Assembly (NCBI GenBank): GCA_963754235.1
Contig: CAVWFK010000002.1
Coordinates: forward strand, 62,001 to 126,000
Length of the DNA: 64,000 nucleotides
DNA from: DATAYA01 sp963754235
GTDB lineage: Bacteria > Pseudomonadota > Alphaproteobacteria > Acetobacterales > Acetobacteraceae
Reading direction: 5' to 3'
Both the position numbers and the translations under genes were made by a program. Every line of letters begins with the position of its first letter. The first letter of the stretch is position 1. The notes beneath the pieces are model-generated. The model was not told the DNA's origin. It searched no databases and saw nothing but the letters and a program-made list of their open reading frames with translations. Of this stretch, positions 27,683 through 37,079 are shown in pieces.

Positions 27683-28519
27683 CTAGCGCTGGGTGCGCGG
27701 GCAATAGAACGTGCTGCGCGCCCCTTGCACGATGCGCGCGATGCCGCGGCAGGCGGGCGGGCCGGGGCAGCGCGGGCAGCGCTCGCCCTCGTGCCCATAG
27801 ACCTGCCACGCGTGCTGGAAATAGCCGAGCTCGCCCGATGGCTGCACGTAGTCGCGCAAGGAGGAGCCGCCGGCGGCGATCGCGTCCTCAAGGGTGGCGC
27901 GGATCGCCGGCACCAGCCGAGCGGCGCGGGCGCCGGGCACGCTGCCGGCGAGCCGCCGCGGCGAGAGCCGGGCGCGGAACAGCGCCTCGCACACATAGAT
28001 ATTGCCGAGGCCCGCCACGACGCGTTGGTCGAGCAGCGCCGCCTTGATCGAGCTCCGCCGACCGGAGAGCGCCGCCGACAGCGCATCCGGCGTGAAGCCC
28101 GGGTCTAGCGGCTCCGGCCCCAACCCGGCCAGAAGGCGGTGCGCGTCCTCCTCCGCCGTCGGCAGGAGATCCAGCGCGCCGAACCGGCGTGGGTCGATCA
28201 GCCCGATCCGGGTGCCGTCCTCGGTTTCCAGCACCAGATGCTCGTGCAGCGCGGGCGGGGCGGCGCCCTCGCCGAGCACGATGCGGCCGGACATGCCGAG
28301 GTGCAGCAGCAGCGACCGGCCGCCCTCCAGCCGGATCAGGATGTATTTGCCGCGCCGTCTCAGACCGAGCACCCGCGCCCCGGTCAGCGTGCGCGCGAGA
28401 TCGGGCGGCAGCGCCCAGCGCAGATCGCCGCGGTTGACGGAGACCGCGCGGATCCGCCGCCCTTCCAGCCGCCCGCGCAGGCCGCGCATCACCGTCTCGA
28501 CCTCGGGGAGTTCCGGCAT
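27683..28519 (-). CDS. mutM: Formamidopyrimidine-DNA glycosylase
   Basis: 278 residues. Removes oxidised purines such as 8-oxoguanine. Starts MPELPEVETV, giving the catalytic N-terminal Pro and Glu. LLLHLGMSGR, DPRRFG and VAGLGNIYVCEALF are family motifs. The C-terminal zinc finger reads CPRC ... FYCPRTQR: the usual fourth Cys is Thr here, an oddity that may affect zinc binding. Divergent from ubiE with 27 bases between starts. Confidence 0.94.
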   Translation of the reverse strand: MPELPEVETVMRGLRGRLEGRRIRAVSVNRGDLRWALPPDLARTLTGARVLGLRRRGKYILIRLEGGRSLLLHLGMSGRIVLGEGAAPPALHEHLVLETEDGTRIGLIDPRRFGALDLLPTAEEDAHRLLAGLGPEPLDPGFTPDALSAALSGRRSSIKAALLDQRVVAGLGNIYVCEALFRARLSPRRLAGSVPGARAARLVPAIRATLEDAIAAGGSSLRDYVQPSGELGYFQHAWQVYGHEGERCPRCPGPPACRGIARIVQGARSTFYCPRTQR

Positions 28520-28546
28520 CGCCGGCCGCCCTATATCCTCCCTCGC

Positions 28547-29296
28547 ATGGCCGACCAAGCCGATCCCGCCGCCGACTTCGGCTACCGCCAGGTTCCGGCC
28601 GCCGAGAAGCCGCGGCTGGTGCGCCACGTGTTCGACAGCGTCGCCCCGCGCTACGACCTGATGAACGACCTGATGTCGCTCGGCATCCATCGGCTGTGGA
28701 AGCGGCGTTTCGCGACGCGGCTCGATCCGCGGCCAGGCCGCACCTTGCTCGATCTGGCGGGGGGCACGGGGGACGTTTGCTTCGCCTGGCTCGCACTCGG
28801 CGGCGGGCCGGCGATCCTGTCGGACGTCAACGCGCGGATGCTGACGGTCGGGGGCGAGCGGGCGGTCGAGCGCGGGCTGGTCGGCCAACTCGCCTTTGTG
28901 ATCGCCGATGCGCAAGCCCTGCCGCTGCCCGAGCGCTGCGTCGATCGGGTGTCGATCGCATTCGGGCTTCGCAACTGTACCGACAAGGCCGCCGTACTGC
29001 GCGAGGCGTGGCGCGTGCTGCATCCGGGCGGGCGGTTTCTGTGTCTTGAGTTCTCCCGCGTGCAGGTCGCTGCCCTGGCGCCGCTGTACGACGCCTGGTC
29101 GTTTGGCGTCCTGCCGCGGCTGGGCGCGGCCGTGGCCGGCGACCGCGCAAGCTATCAGTATCTCGCCGAGAGCATCCGCACCTTCCCCGACGCCGAGGCC
29201 CTGGCCGAAATGATGCGCGCGGCGGGGCTGGAGCGGGTTGCGGTCGAGCGCCTCTCGGGCGGCATCGCGGCGATCCACGAGGGCTGGCGGCTGTGA
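28547..29296 (+). CDS. ubiE: Demethylmenaquinone/ubiquinone C-methyltransferase
   Basis: 249 residues, SAM-dependent C-methyltransferase of ubiquinone synthesis. VFDSVAPRYDLMNDLMSLGI and HRLWKR at the N-terminus, SAM site LLDLAGGTGDV, FGLRNCTDKAAVLREAWRVL and SYQYLAESIRTFP are UbiE signatures. It overlaps coaBC by four bases (GTGA). In related genomes ubiB often lies between these two genes; it is absent here. Confidence 0.95.
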   Translation: MADQADPAADFGYRQVPAAEKPRLVRHVFDSVAPRYDLMNDLMSLGIHRLWKRRFATRLDPRPGRTLLDLAGGTGDVCFAWLALGGGPAILSDVNARMLTVGGERAVERGLVGQLAFVIADAQALPLPERCVDRVSIAFGLRNCTDKAAVLREAWRVLHPGGRFLCLEFSRVQVAALAPLYDAWSFGVLPRLGAAVAGDRASYQYLAESIRTFPDAEALAEMMRAAGLERVAVERLSGGIAAIHEGWRL

Positions 29297-30504
29297 CCGG
29301 CAAGCGCGTGCTGCTGATCGTCTCGGGCGGGATCGCGGCCTACAAGGTCCACGAGCTGATCCGGCTGCTGCGCCGGCGCGAGGCCGGCGTGACCTGCGTG
29401 CTGACGCGCGGCGGCGCGCAGTTCGTGACCCCGCTCTCGTTGCAGGCGTTGAGCGAGAGCCGCGTCTATACCGACCTGTTTTCACTGACCGACGAGAACG
29501 AGATGGGTCACATCCAGCTCTCGCGCAGCGCCGATCTGGTCGTCGTGGCGCCGGCGAGCGCCGACATCCTGGCCAAGATGGCGGCGGGGATCGCGGACGA
29601 TCTGGCGACCACGCTGCTGCTGGCGACCGACAAGCCGGTGCTGGTAGCGCCGGCGATGAACGTGCGCATGTGGCTGCATCCGGCGACGGCCGCGAACATG
29701 GCGACACTGGCCGCGCGCGGCGTGCGCGTGGTCGGGCCGCGCGAGGGGGCTATGGCGTGCCACGAGTTCGGCCCCGGACGGCTCGCCGAGCCGCCGGAGA
29801 TTCTCGCCGCGATCGAGGCCGCGCTGTGCCCCGTCGCGCTGCGTCCTGGACAGGCGCTGGCCGGCCGGCACGCGCTGGTGACCAGCGGCCCCACCCACGA
29901 GCCGATCGACCCGGTGCGGTATATCGCGAACCGCTCGAGCGGGCGGCAGGGGCACGCGATCGCCGCGGCGTTGGCGGCACTCGGGGCGCGCGTGACGCTG
30001 GTCAGCGGGCCGGTGGCGATGGCGGACCCGCCGGGGGTGGCGATCTGCCACGTCGAGACGGCAGCCGAGATGCTGGCGGCGTGCGAGGCGGCGCTGCCGG
30101 CCGACATCGCCGTGTTCGCCGCCGCCGTCGCCGACTGGCGGGTGGCGCGGGAGAGCGCGCAAAAACTCAAGAAGGTGCCGGGCGAGCCGCCGCCCCCGCT
30201 GCCCTTGGCGCCCAACCCCGACATCCTGGCGACGATCGCCGCCGCCGGCCCGCGCCGCCCGCGCCTGGTGGTGGGCTTCGCCGCCGAGACCGACGACGTG
30301 GTGGCCAACGCGGTGGCGAAGCGGGCGCGCAAAGGCTGCGACTGGATCGTCGCCAACGACGTGCGGCCCGAGACCGGTGCCATGGGCGGCGCGTGCAATA
30401 CCGTGCACCTCGTGACCGCGGACGGTGTCGAGGACTGGCCGGCGTTGCCCAAGGAGGAGGTCGCCTCGAGGCTGGCCGCGCGGATCGCGACGGCGCTGGG
30501 CTGA
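29293..30504 (+). CDS. coaBC: Bifunctional phosphopantothenoylcysteine decarboxylase/synthase
   Basis: 403 residues, two steps of coenzyme A synthesis. N-terminal CoaC flavoprotein domain (1-180): SGGIAAYK, catalytic His in MGHIQLSRSADL and the PAMNVRMW motif. C-terminal CoaB domain: TSGPTHEPIDPVRYIANRSS, the dimer/CTP region, GFAAETDD and NDV. GTG start overlapping ubiE. After the stop an inverted repeat (30588-30595 / 30612-30619) without T-run may be a weak terminator. Confidence 0.95.
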   Translation: MTGKRVLLIVSGGIAAYKVHELIRLLRRREAGVTCVLTRGGAQFVTPLSLQALSESRVYTDLFSLTDENEMGHIQLSRSADLVVVAPASADILAKMAAGIADDLATTLLLATDKPVLVAPAMNVRMWLHPATAANMATLAARGVRVVGPREGAMACHEFGPGRLAEPPEILAAIEAALCPVALRPGQALAGRHALVTSGPTHEPIDPVRYIANRSSGRQGHAIAAALAALGARVTLVSGPVAMADPPGVAICHVETAAEMLAACEAALPADIAVFAAAVADWRVARESAQKLKKVPGEPPPPLPLAPNPDILATIAAAGPRRPRLVVGFAAETDDVVANAVAKRARKGCDWIVANDVRPETGAMGGACNTVHLVTADGVEDWPALPKEEVASRLAARIATALG

Positions 30505-30648
30505 CGTGGAGTCGCACAGCCGCATACGACCAAAGCGGACCTTGGCCGGATGCACACAGGTGACTGAAATTGGCGGGAAGCGGACCAGCGGCTTTCTGAC
30601 GAAAATCGGGAAAAGCCGCCTTCGTCCCCGCCAGCCTTTCTGCGTGCA

Positions 30649-30675
30649 TGTCGCACACGCCGACCCGGTCTCGTC
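30649..30675 (+). promoter_or_regulatory. ECF41-type sigma factor promoter
   Basis: TGTCGCA (30649-30655), 16 bases, CGTC (30672-30675). The published ECF41 consensus, as I recall it, is TGTCACA-N16-CGTC, so spacing is exact and one base differs. It precedes the remains of the decarboxylase/ECF41 operon, which such sigma factors normally autoregulate. Confidence 0.55.
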
Positions 30676-30707
30676 ATGTCACCGGAACCAATGAAGGAGC
30701 CGGAACC

Positions 30708-31452
30708 ATGACCACCAAGCTCGATCCCTTCGCCGCTGCCCCCGCGCTCATAAAGAGCTGGATGGGCACCTCGGTCGCCGTCGCCGCCAGCCTCGAGCCC
30801 AGCCTCATTGCGCTGGTCAGACACCAGCGGGAGACCTAGGTCGGCCCCTGGCTTCCCGACCCGATCGCCAATGAGGAAGAAGAGGAAGACATTACCTTGC
30901 CGCTGATGCTCGCGCTCGAGCGTCTCTCGCCGCTCGAGCGCGCCGCCTTCTTGCTCCACGATGTGTTCGGGCTCGGCTTCGCGGAGGTGGCGGCGACGAT
31001 CCAGCGCGATCCCGCCCGCCTGCCGTCAGCTCGCCAGCCGCGCTCGCACCCATGCCCGCGAGGCGCGCCCGCGCTTCCGGGTAGAGAAGCAGCGCGGCCT
31101 CGAGCTTGCCAACGCCTTCTTCACCGCCTCGCGCAGCGGCGACATGACCGGGCTCGGCGCGATGCTCGCGGCCGATGTCGGCATCCATTCGGACGGCGGC
31201 GGCAAGCGCCCCGCCGCCCGGCAGCCGATCCTCGGCTTCAACCAAGTGATCAAGGTGCACAAGGCACTGGCGGTCCTATTCAAGAAGCACGGCTCGCAGC
31301 TCGTCCGCACGGGCTTCGTCAACGGTCTGCCTGGCTTCGTCACGCGCGAGGCCGACGGCGAGCTCCAGACCACCGCGCTCCAGATTGAGGGCGGCAAAAT
31401 TACCGCCATCTATGTGATGCGTAACCCCGACAAGCTCAGGCACCTGCATTAG
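30708..31452 (+). pseudogene. Fused remnant: carboxymuconolactone decarboxylase N-terminus and ECF41 sigma C-terminus
   Basis: ATG 30708 behind AAGGAG encodes about 37 residues typical of carboxymuconolactone decarboxylase-family proteins (MTTKLDPFAAAPALIKSWMG). At about 30816-30821 the frame switches in place to the middle of an ECF41 sigma factor (RHQRET, stop TAG 30837, VGPWLPDPIANEEE). Then come region 4 (LSPLERAAFLLHDVFGLGF), a one-base shift near 31014-31018, and the SnoaL-like C-terminal domain (ANAFFTASRSGDMTGLGAML) to 31452. A deletion apparently removed the end of the first gene and the start of the second, and Tyr became a stop codon. Not functional as sigma factor. Confidence 0.75.
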
Positions 31453-31630
31453 GCCATGCGCTCATCGGGGGCTATTGGCCGTAAGCAGCCTGTCGGCTGA
31501 CGGGCGAGGGCGGGGCAAAGCGGACATTGATGTCGGCCGCATGTTGCCGCTTGAGCTGTTCGCAACGCTTGAACTATCGGTGGCCCATCCTGGCCGGCAA
31601 TCATCGGTGTGTCGGAAGCACGAGGCCCTC

Positions 31631-32907
31631 ATGAGCTGGAACCGCTGGTACGCTATGAAAAGCTATCTCAGCTCAGCGCTCTGGATCGCGCCACTGATTG
31701 CGCTGCTACTGGAAAATGTGGCTATCCGCCTCGTGCTTGGACTGCAGGGGTGGCTGAGGTGGGTGCCCACGCTCGGAATCACGCTGGGCGGATCGACAGA
31801 AGCCCTGCACACGGTCGAGACATTAACGATCTCGTTCATTGTCTTCACGTTTGGCTCGATGCTGGTGGCAATCCAGGTCTCCAGCGGACAGCTCACGCCC
31901 CGGATCATCGCAACCGCGCTGCTGCGGAACAATGTCATCCGCTTCACTGTAGGACTGTTCACATTCGCTATGATGTTCGCCGTTGGTACGGCCGCAAGAA
32001 TCGAAACGATGGTGTATTATCCCGCCATCGCGATCGCCTGGGTCCTGGGAATTGTCTCAATCGCAGCCTTTCTGTTTCTGATCGACTACACGGCACGGTT
32101 GCTCCGGCCGGTCAGCATCGTCTGGCGCATTGGCGAGCAGGGGATCCGCGCCATTGAGAGCGTATACCCGGGAACTGTCGATGCCCCGCGCATACCGCGC
32201 GAACATCAGACGCTTGGGCGCATTGCACGCACCGTTGAACATCGGGGAAAGTCGGCAATCGTGCTGGCCGTGAATCATGAGGGCACTGGTGTCGCTTGCC
32301 CGGCGTGCAGAGGGTGTCATTGAGTTCGTTCCTCGTGTGGGCGATTTCATGGCCACAGGCGAGCCACTGTTCCGTTTGCACGGCGGTGCGACCCGGATAG
32401 ACGATCACAGGTTGCGTACACAGGTGGCCTTCGGCCCCGAGCGTACCGATCGAGCAGGACGCAACCTTTGCCTTTCGCGTGATTGTCGATATCGGCATCA
32501 AGGCGCTGTCGCCGGCGATCAACGATCCGACCACGGCTGTGCTGGCTATTGATCAGCTTCATCGCCTGCTGCGGCTCGTCGGTCGGCGCCATCTGCACGA
32601 CGATGCGTGGTATGACGTGAACGGGGCGCTCAGGGTGATTTTTCCCCTCCCCACTTGGCAGGACTTTGTTCGCTTGGCAATCAGCGAAATCCGCTTCTAT
32701 GGCGCAGCCAGTTTTCAGGTATCACGTCGTCTTCGTGCGATGATCGAAAATCTCCTGGAAGTCCTGCCGGAGAATCGCTGGCCAGCACTTCACGATGAAC
32801 TGGCACTGCTGGATCGGACGCTGGAGAGACTTCACGAGCTTCCCGAGGATCTGGAGCTAGCGCGCCAAGCGGACTTCCAGGGACTCGGGGGATCCTCTCG
32901 CCACTAG
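31631..32907 (+). pseudogene. DUF2254 membrane protein, two frameshifts
   Basis: About 425 codons of a DUF2254 protein. N-terminal helices ALWIAPLIALLLENVAIRLV and ALHTVETLTISFIVFTFGSM, then QVSSGQLTPRIIATALLRNN, further helices, and a soluble C-terminal domain IVDIGIKALSPAINDPTTAV. Shifts lie at 32281-32283 (GGG for GG) and at 32448 (extra G in ACCGATCG); each needs removal of one base. Start ATG 31631 is provisional. Function of the family is unknown (inner membrane). Confidence 0.75.
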
Positions 32908-33104
32908 CCAGATTGACGCACCAGCGCCTGCAGGTCTGTAGCAAGGTTCATTCGGGTCATTGGACGTCCGATTTCCACCCAGTCTACCGGAGCGCGTTCG
33001 GAAGCATCCGCCTCGGGGGTGCTGGCCGAACCGATCGAGTGACCGGAAGGGGCGCCCAGCCGCCCTTTGGCTCGGTAGGGCAGAATGTCCGCTTTCCACG
33101 ATTT

Positions 33105-33285
33105 TCAGCGCTTGTCTGCGCGTCTGACGATCTTTCGGGCGGCACGGGAAAGCACCATTCGGTCATGGACCAGTCCCAGAATCTCAACGACGCCGTCGGA
33201 AGGCAGACGGTAGATCGCGAGGTGGCGGGGTGCGGCAACGCGGCGCGCTGGACGAATCGGGTGCCGATCGCAAGCCTGCGGGGCC
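33105..33285 (-). pseudogene. ParE/RelE-type toxin C-terminal fragment
   Basis: Minus-strand codons read RRVAAPRHLAIYRLPSDGVV, then EILGLVHDRM and an Arg/Ala end. This matches the C-terminal strand pattern of ParE toxins (HLxxYR...DG(V/I)xVxxxxHxRM). The N-terminal half and any antitoxin are missing. It abuts the start of the divergent methylase gene. Seen as a fragment; family call moderate. Confidence 0.35.
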
Positions 33286-33966
33286 ATGAGCCGCTTCCAG
33301 CCCAGCCTGCCCCTGGCCAAAATCGCTCCGCCCCCACCGGCGCCTGCGTCCGCGGTGCGACCGGCGCCTGCGTCCCGTGCGATCCATGTCTCCGGCTACG
33401 ATCGCGAGGGTCAGGATTTCTACGCGACGCCCGACTGGGTGACAGAGGCGCTGCTGCGCCATGTCCGGATGCGTGGCCCGGTCTGGGAGCCGTGTTGCGG
33501 CACGGGTGCGATGTCCGCCGTGCTCGCGGCGCACGGCCATACGGTCGTGTCCTCCGACCTTGCCGACCGCGGCTTCGGCACGCCGGGCGTCGATTTCCTC
33601 GCCTGCAACGCGGTGCCCGGCGGCTGCCGCAGCATCGTGACCAACCCTCCCTATGGCGACACCGGGTCGCAGGCCGGGCAGGCACGGTCGTCGCTGGCGA
33701 TGCTGGAGTTCCTGCGCCACGCGCTGACGCTGACGGCCTCGGTGCAGGGCCAGCTCGCGCTGCTGGTGCGGCTGAACTGGTTGGCCGGCCAGCGCGCCGC
33801 AGCGATGCTGTCGGCAGGCCCGTTTGCGGCGGCGATCGTGCTGACGCAGCGCATCCGCTGGTTCGAGATGGGCGAGCGGACCAACGCGGCACAGCACCAC
33901 CACGCCTGGGTGGTGTTCGATCACGACCATCCGCCAGGGCGCCCCCCTTCGCTGCTCTACGCCTGA
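33286..33966 (+). CDS. Orphan DNA methyltransferase-like protein
   Basis: 226 residues. SAM-binding motif I VWEPCCGTGAMS (about 67-78), SSDLADRGFG (motif II, acidic residue) and catalytic motif IV TNPPYGD (about 119-125), which is the amino-methyltransferase N/D-PP-Y signature. FYATPDWVTEALL at the N-terminus is typical of phage-type adenine methylases. No target-recognition domain and no restriction gene nearby, so an orphan methylase or a phage-derived protein. A Pro/Ala-rich first 35 residues. Substrate (DNA adenine) is inferred from the motif. Confidence 0.75.
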   Translation: MSRFQPSLPLAKIAPPPPAPASAVRPAPASRAIHVSGYDREGQDFYATPDWVTEALLRHVRMRGPVWEPCCGTGAMSAVLAAHGHTVVSSDLADRGFGTPGVDFLACNAVPGGCRSIVTNPPYGDTGSQAGQARSSLAMLEFLRHALTLTASVQGQLALLVRLNWLAGQRAAAMLSAGPFAAAIVLTQRIRWFEMGERTNAAQHHHAWVVFDHDHPPGRPPSLLYA

Positions 33967-34038
33967 ACCCGCCGCGCGCCGGTTGCCGCATCCGGGCCGC
34001 TCCGATACGGTCCCGTGCCTCTCCGTGGAGACTGCTTT

Positions 34039-35241
34039 ATGCCCCTGATCGCCGAACGCCTCGATCGCATCAGCCCGAGCCAGACGATCGCGATCTCCAC
34101 CAGGGCGCGGGCGCTCAAGGCGGCCGGCCGCGACGTGATCAGCCTCTCGGCCGGCGAGCCGGATTTCGACACGCCCGAGAACGTCAAGCAGGCGGCGATC
34201 CGCGCGATCGAGAAGGGCGAGACGAAATACACCGACGTCGCCGGCACCCTGGCGCTCCGCCGCGCCGTCGCCGAGAAATTCCGCCGCGATTCGGGCATCG
34301 ACTACAAGCCCGAGGAGATCATCGTCTCCACCGGCGGCAAGCAGGTCATCTTCAACGCCATGCTGGCGACGGTCAATGGCGGCGATGAGGTGGTGATCCC
34401 CGCACCGTGCTGGGTGAGCTACCCGGATATCGTCTCGCTCGCCGAAGGCAAGCCGGTGCTCGTCACCTGCGAGCAGAATAACGGCTTCAAGCTGCGGGCC
34501 GAGGCGCTGGAGGCGGCGATCACGGACCGCACCAAATGGTTCATGCTGAACAATCCGTGCAATCCGACCGGCGCCGCCTATTCCGCCCGAGAGCTGCGGC
34601 CGCTCTGCGACGTGCTGCTGCGCCACCCCGAGGTTTGGATATTCACCGACGACATCTACGAGAAGCTTGCCTATGACGGCTTCAAGCCGGCGACGATCGT
34701 CGAGGTCGAGCCGCGCCTGCGCGAGCGCACGGTGACGATGAACGGGTGCAGTAAGGCCTACGCGATGACCGGCTGGCGCCTTGGCTTCTGCGGCGCGCCG
34801 GTGGCGCTGATCCGGGCCATGGACAAGCTGCAGAGCCAATCGACATCGAGCACCTCGTCGATCAGCCAGGCGGCGGCGGTGGAGGCGCTGACCGGGCCGC
34901 AGGAATCGATCGCGGCGATGGCGCGCGTCTATCAGGACCGGCGCGATCTGGTCGTCGCCATGCTCAACGACGCGCCCGGCATCACCTGCCACAAGCCGGA
35001 AGGTGCGTTCTACGTGTTCCCGAGCGTGCATGGGTGCATCGGCAAGACGAGCCCGGCGGGAACGAGGATCACCGACGACGAGGCATTCGTGATCGCGCTG
35101 CTGGCTGAGACAGGGGTGGCTGCGGTGCATGGCGGCGCATTCATGCACCCGGGCCATTTCCGCCTCAGCTACGCGACCGATACCGAGAGCCTGCGCGAGG
35201 GGTGCGGCCGCATTCAGCGCTTCTGCCGCTCGCTCGCCTGA
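34039..35241 (+). CDS. Class I PLP-dependent aminotransferase (aspartate aminotransferase-like), first of two
   Basis: 400 residues. SAGEPDFDTPENVKQAA, TGGKQVIFNAM, NNPCNPTGAAYS, TDDIYEKLAYDG and the PLP lysine in SKAYAMTGWRLGF mark an aspartate/aromatic aminotransferase of the AAT-I beta branch. ATG 34039 follows GGAG. It overlaps the next gene by one base (TGATG); the two proteins are equal in length and clearly related. Likely substrates aspartate and 2-oxoglutarate, but prephenate aminotransferase activity also occurs in this branch. Confidence 0.92.
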   Translation: MPLIAERLDRISPSQTIAISTRARALKAAGRDVISLSAGEPDFDTPENVKQAAIRAIEKGETKYTDVAGTLALRRAVAEKFRRDSGIDYKPEEIIVSTGGKQVIFNAMLATVNGGDEVVIPAPCWVSYPDIVSLAEGKPVLVTCEQNNGFKLRAEALEAAITDRTKWFMLNNPCNPTGAAYSARELRPLCDVLLRHPEVWIFTDDIYEKLAYDGFKPATIVEVEPRLRERTVTMNGCSKAYAMTGWRLGFCGAPVALIRAMDKLQSQSTSSTSSISQAAAVEALTGPQESIAAMARVYQDRRDLVVAMLNDAPGITCHKPEGAFYVFPSVHGCIGKTSPAGTRITDDEAFVIALLAETGVAAVHGGAFMHPGHFRLSYATDTESLREGCGRIQRFCRSLA

Positions 35242-36443
35242 TGCCGGCGCTGGCGCGCCGCCTGGCGCAGGTGCCGCCCGCCGCGACGGTCGCGATGGCC
35301 AACGCCGCGCGGGCGCTGCGGGCGCAGGGTGTCGCGGTGATCTCGCTCGCGATCGGGGAGCCGGATTTCGACACGCCGCACCACGCGATCGAGGCCGCGT
35401 ATCAGGCGGCACTCCGCGGCGAGACCAAGTATCCTCCGATCGACGGCGTACCCTCGCTGAAGCAGGCGGTGCAGCGCAAGTTCCGCCGCGATGCGGGGCT
35501 GGAGTTCGCACTCGATCAGATCATGGTCAGCAACGGCGGCAAGCAGGCGATCACCAACGCGCTGATGGCAACGCTCGACGAGGGCGACGAGGTGGTGATC
35601 CCGGCCCCCTACTGGGGTTCCTATCCGCTGCTCGCGAAGCTGCTGGGTGGCGTGCCGGTGGCGGTGAATTGCCCGCAGAACAACGGCTTCCGCTTGCGGC
35701 CGGAGGATCTCGACGCCGCGATCACGACGCGCACCAAATGGCTGCTGCTGAACTTTCCCAACAACCCGACCGGGGCCGCCTGCACGCGCGAGGAGATGGC
35801 GGCGATCGGGGCGGTGATGCTGCGCCATCCGGATGTCTGGATCCTGTCGGACGACATGTACGAGCACCTCGTCTACGACGGATTCGCGCAAGCGACGATC
35901 GCCGCGGTCGAACCGCGGTTGCGCGAACGCACGGTAACAATCAGCGGCGTTTCCAAGACCTACGCGATGACCGGCTGGCGCATCGGCTTCGCGGCCGGAC
36001 CGCGGGACCTGATCCGGGCAATGACCAGTGTGCAGGGCCACGCGACCGCCGGCATCTCCACGGTCGGGCAGGCCGCCGCGGCCGCGGCGCTGGACGGGCC
36101 GCAGGACGAGGTGGCGCTGCGCGTCGACGCCTATCGCCGCCGCCGCGATAGGGTGGTGGAGGCGCTGGACGCCTGCCCGGGCCTCGCCTGCCACAGGCCC
36201 GAGGGCGCGTTCTACGTCTATCCCAGCATCGCCGGCTGCATCGGCCGGACCACCGAAGGCGGACGCCGCATCGAGAGCGATCAGGATTTCACGCTGGCGC
36301 TGCTGGCGGAGAAGCACGTGGCGGTGGTGCAGGGTTCGGCGTTCGGCATGAGCCCCTATGTGCGGATCAGCTACGCGACCGATGACGCCTCGCTCGCCGA
36401 AGCCTGCACCCGCATCAGGGCGTTCTGCTCCGCGTTGTCGTGA
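35241..36443 (+). CDS. Class I PLP-dependent aminotransferase, second of two
   Basis: 400 residues, paralogue of the preceding gene. AIGEPDFDTPHHAIEAA, NGGKQAITNALM, NFPNNPTGAACT, SDDMYEHLVYDG and the PLP lysine in SKTYAMTGWRIGF. The active site carries YWGSYP where the first copy has CWVSYP, so substrate preference may differ. ATG 35241 is coupled to the previous stop. A REP-like pair follows. Confidence 0.92.
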   Translation: MPALARRLAQVPPAATVAMANAARALRAQGVAVISLAIGEPDFDTPHHAIEAAYQAALRGETKYPPIDGVPSLKQAVQRKFRRDAGLEFALDQIMVSNGGKQAITNALMATLDEGDEVVIPAPYWGSYPLLAKLLGGVPVAVNCPQNNGFRLRPEDLDAAITTRTKWLLLNFPNNPTGAACTREEMAAIGAVMLRHPDVWILSDDMYEHLVYDGFAQATIAAVEPRLRERTVTISGVSKTYAMTGWRIGFAAGPRDLIRAMTSVQGHATAGISTVGQAAAAAALDGPQDEVALRVDAYRRRRDRVVEALDACPGLACHRPEGAFYVYPSIAGCIGRTTEGGRRIESDQDFTLALLAEKHVAVVQGSAFGMSPYVRISYATDDASLAEACTRIRAFCSALS

Positions 36444-36508
36444 ATGCGACGGCGCGCGGGACGCGCGGCAGCGGGACGGGTTCGATGCTGGCAAGCGGTG
36501 ACGCTCAA

Positions 36509-36720
36509 CTCCCTCTCCGCCCTCGGGGGCGGAGAGGGTCGGGGTGAGGTGGGGGAACGCGGCGAAACGTCCGTGCAAGCCACTGTCCCGCAACAAACAC
36601 CAGAGGCGCGGCTCCCCATCCGTGCCGTCATGCGCGGAGGATCGTTTGCGCTCGCAATGCCATCGCGCCTGGGCCCCCACCTCACCCCAACCCTCTCCGC
36701 CCCCAGGGGCGGAGAGGGAG
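36509..36720. repeat. Paired REP-like palindromic element, copy 3
   Basis: Left arm 36509-36555 (CTCTCCGCCCTCGGGGGCGG core, GAGGTGGGGG end) and inverted right arm 36674-36720 flank a 118-base unique centre. Lies between the aminotransferase pair and a small convergent lipoprotein gene. Confidence 0.85.
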
Positions 36721-36783
36721 CGAGCCGCTCACCGATACTGCTCACTGCGGAAAACTTGCGTGAATTCCGAAGCCTTCTCGGAA

Positions 36784-36930
36784 TCAGCAGGGCGGCGTGT
36801 ATGGCGTACCGCAGGCCGGAGCGGCGGGCACCACCACGGTCGTATGCGAGGGCGGTGATCCGCCGCCCAAACTGAGGCTCAGGCATCCGCCCAGCGCCAA
36901 TACCGGCAGCAGCACCAGAAACCGCACCAT
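36784..36930 (-). CDS. Very small lipoprotein
   Basis: 48 residues: MVRFLVLLPVLALGGCLSLS with lipobox LGGC, so lipidated at Cys16, and a short Pro/Val-rich tail ending in two cysteines (CGTPYTPPC). AAAGGA precedes ATG 36930. Many small entericidin-like or cell-envelope lipoproteins look like this; function unknown. Confidence 0.55.
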   Translation of the reverse strand: MVRFLVLLPVLALGGCLSLSLGGGSPPSHTTVVVPAAPACGTPYTPPC

Positions 36931-37079
36931 CGCCGATCCTTTCAGTTGCTCTTTTGGCGAACGATACCGCGATGGCGGTCGAATCCCAACCGTGAAACTG
37001 TGAGCCGCGTCACAGCGGCGGCGCGCCCCGCGTGCAGATAGTTGCGCTGTCAATCCGGAACCGCCGCAAGGAGGCTGCC

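Noticed and set aside
32908..33104. Open frames between DUF2254 and the ParE fragment
   Set aside because: No convincing protein pattern or translation start; treated as intergenic debris.
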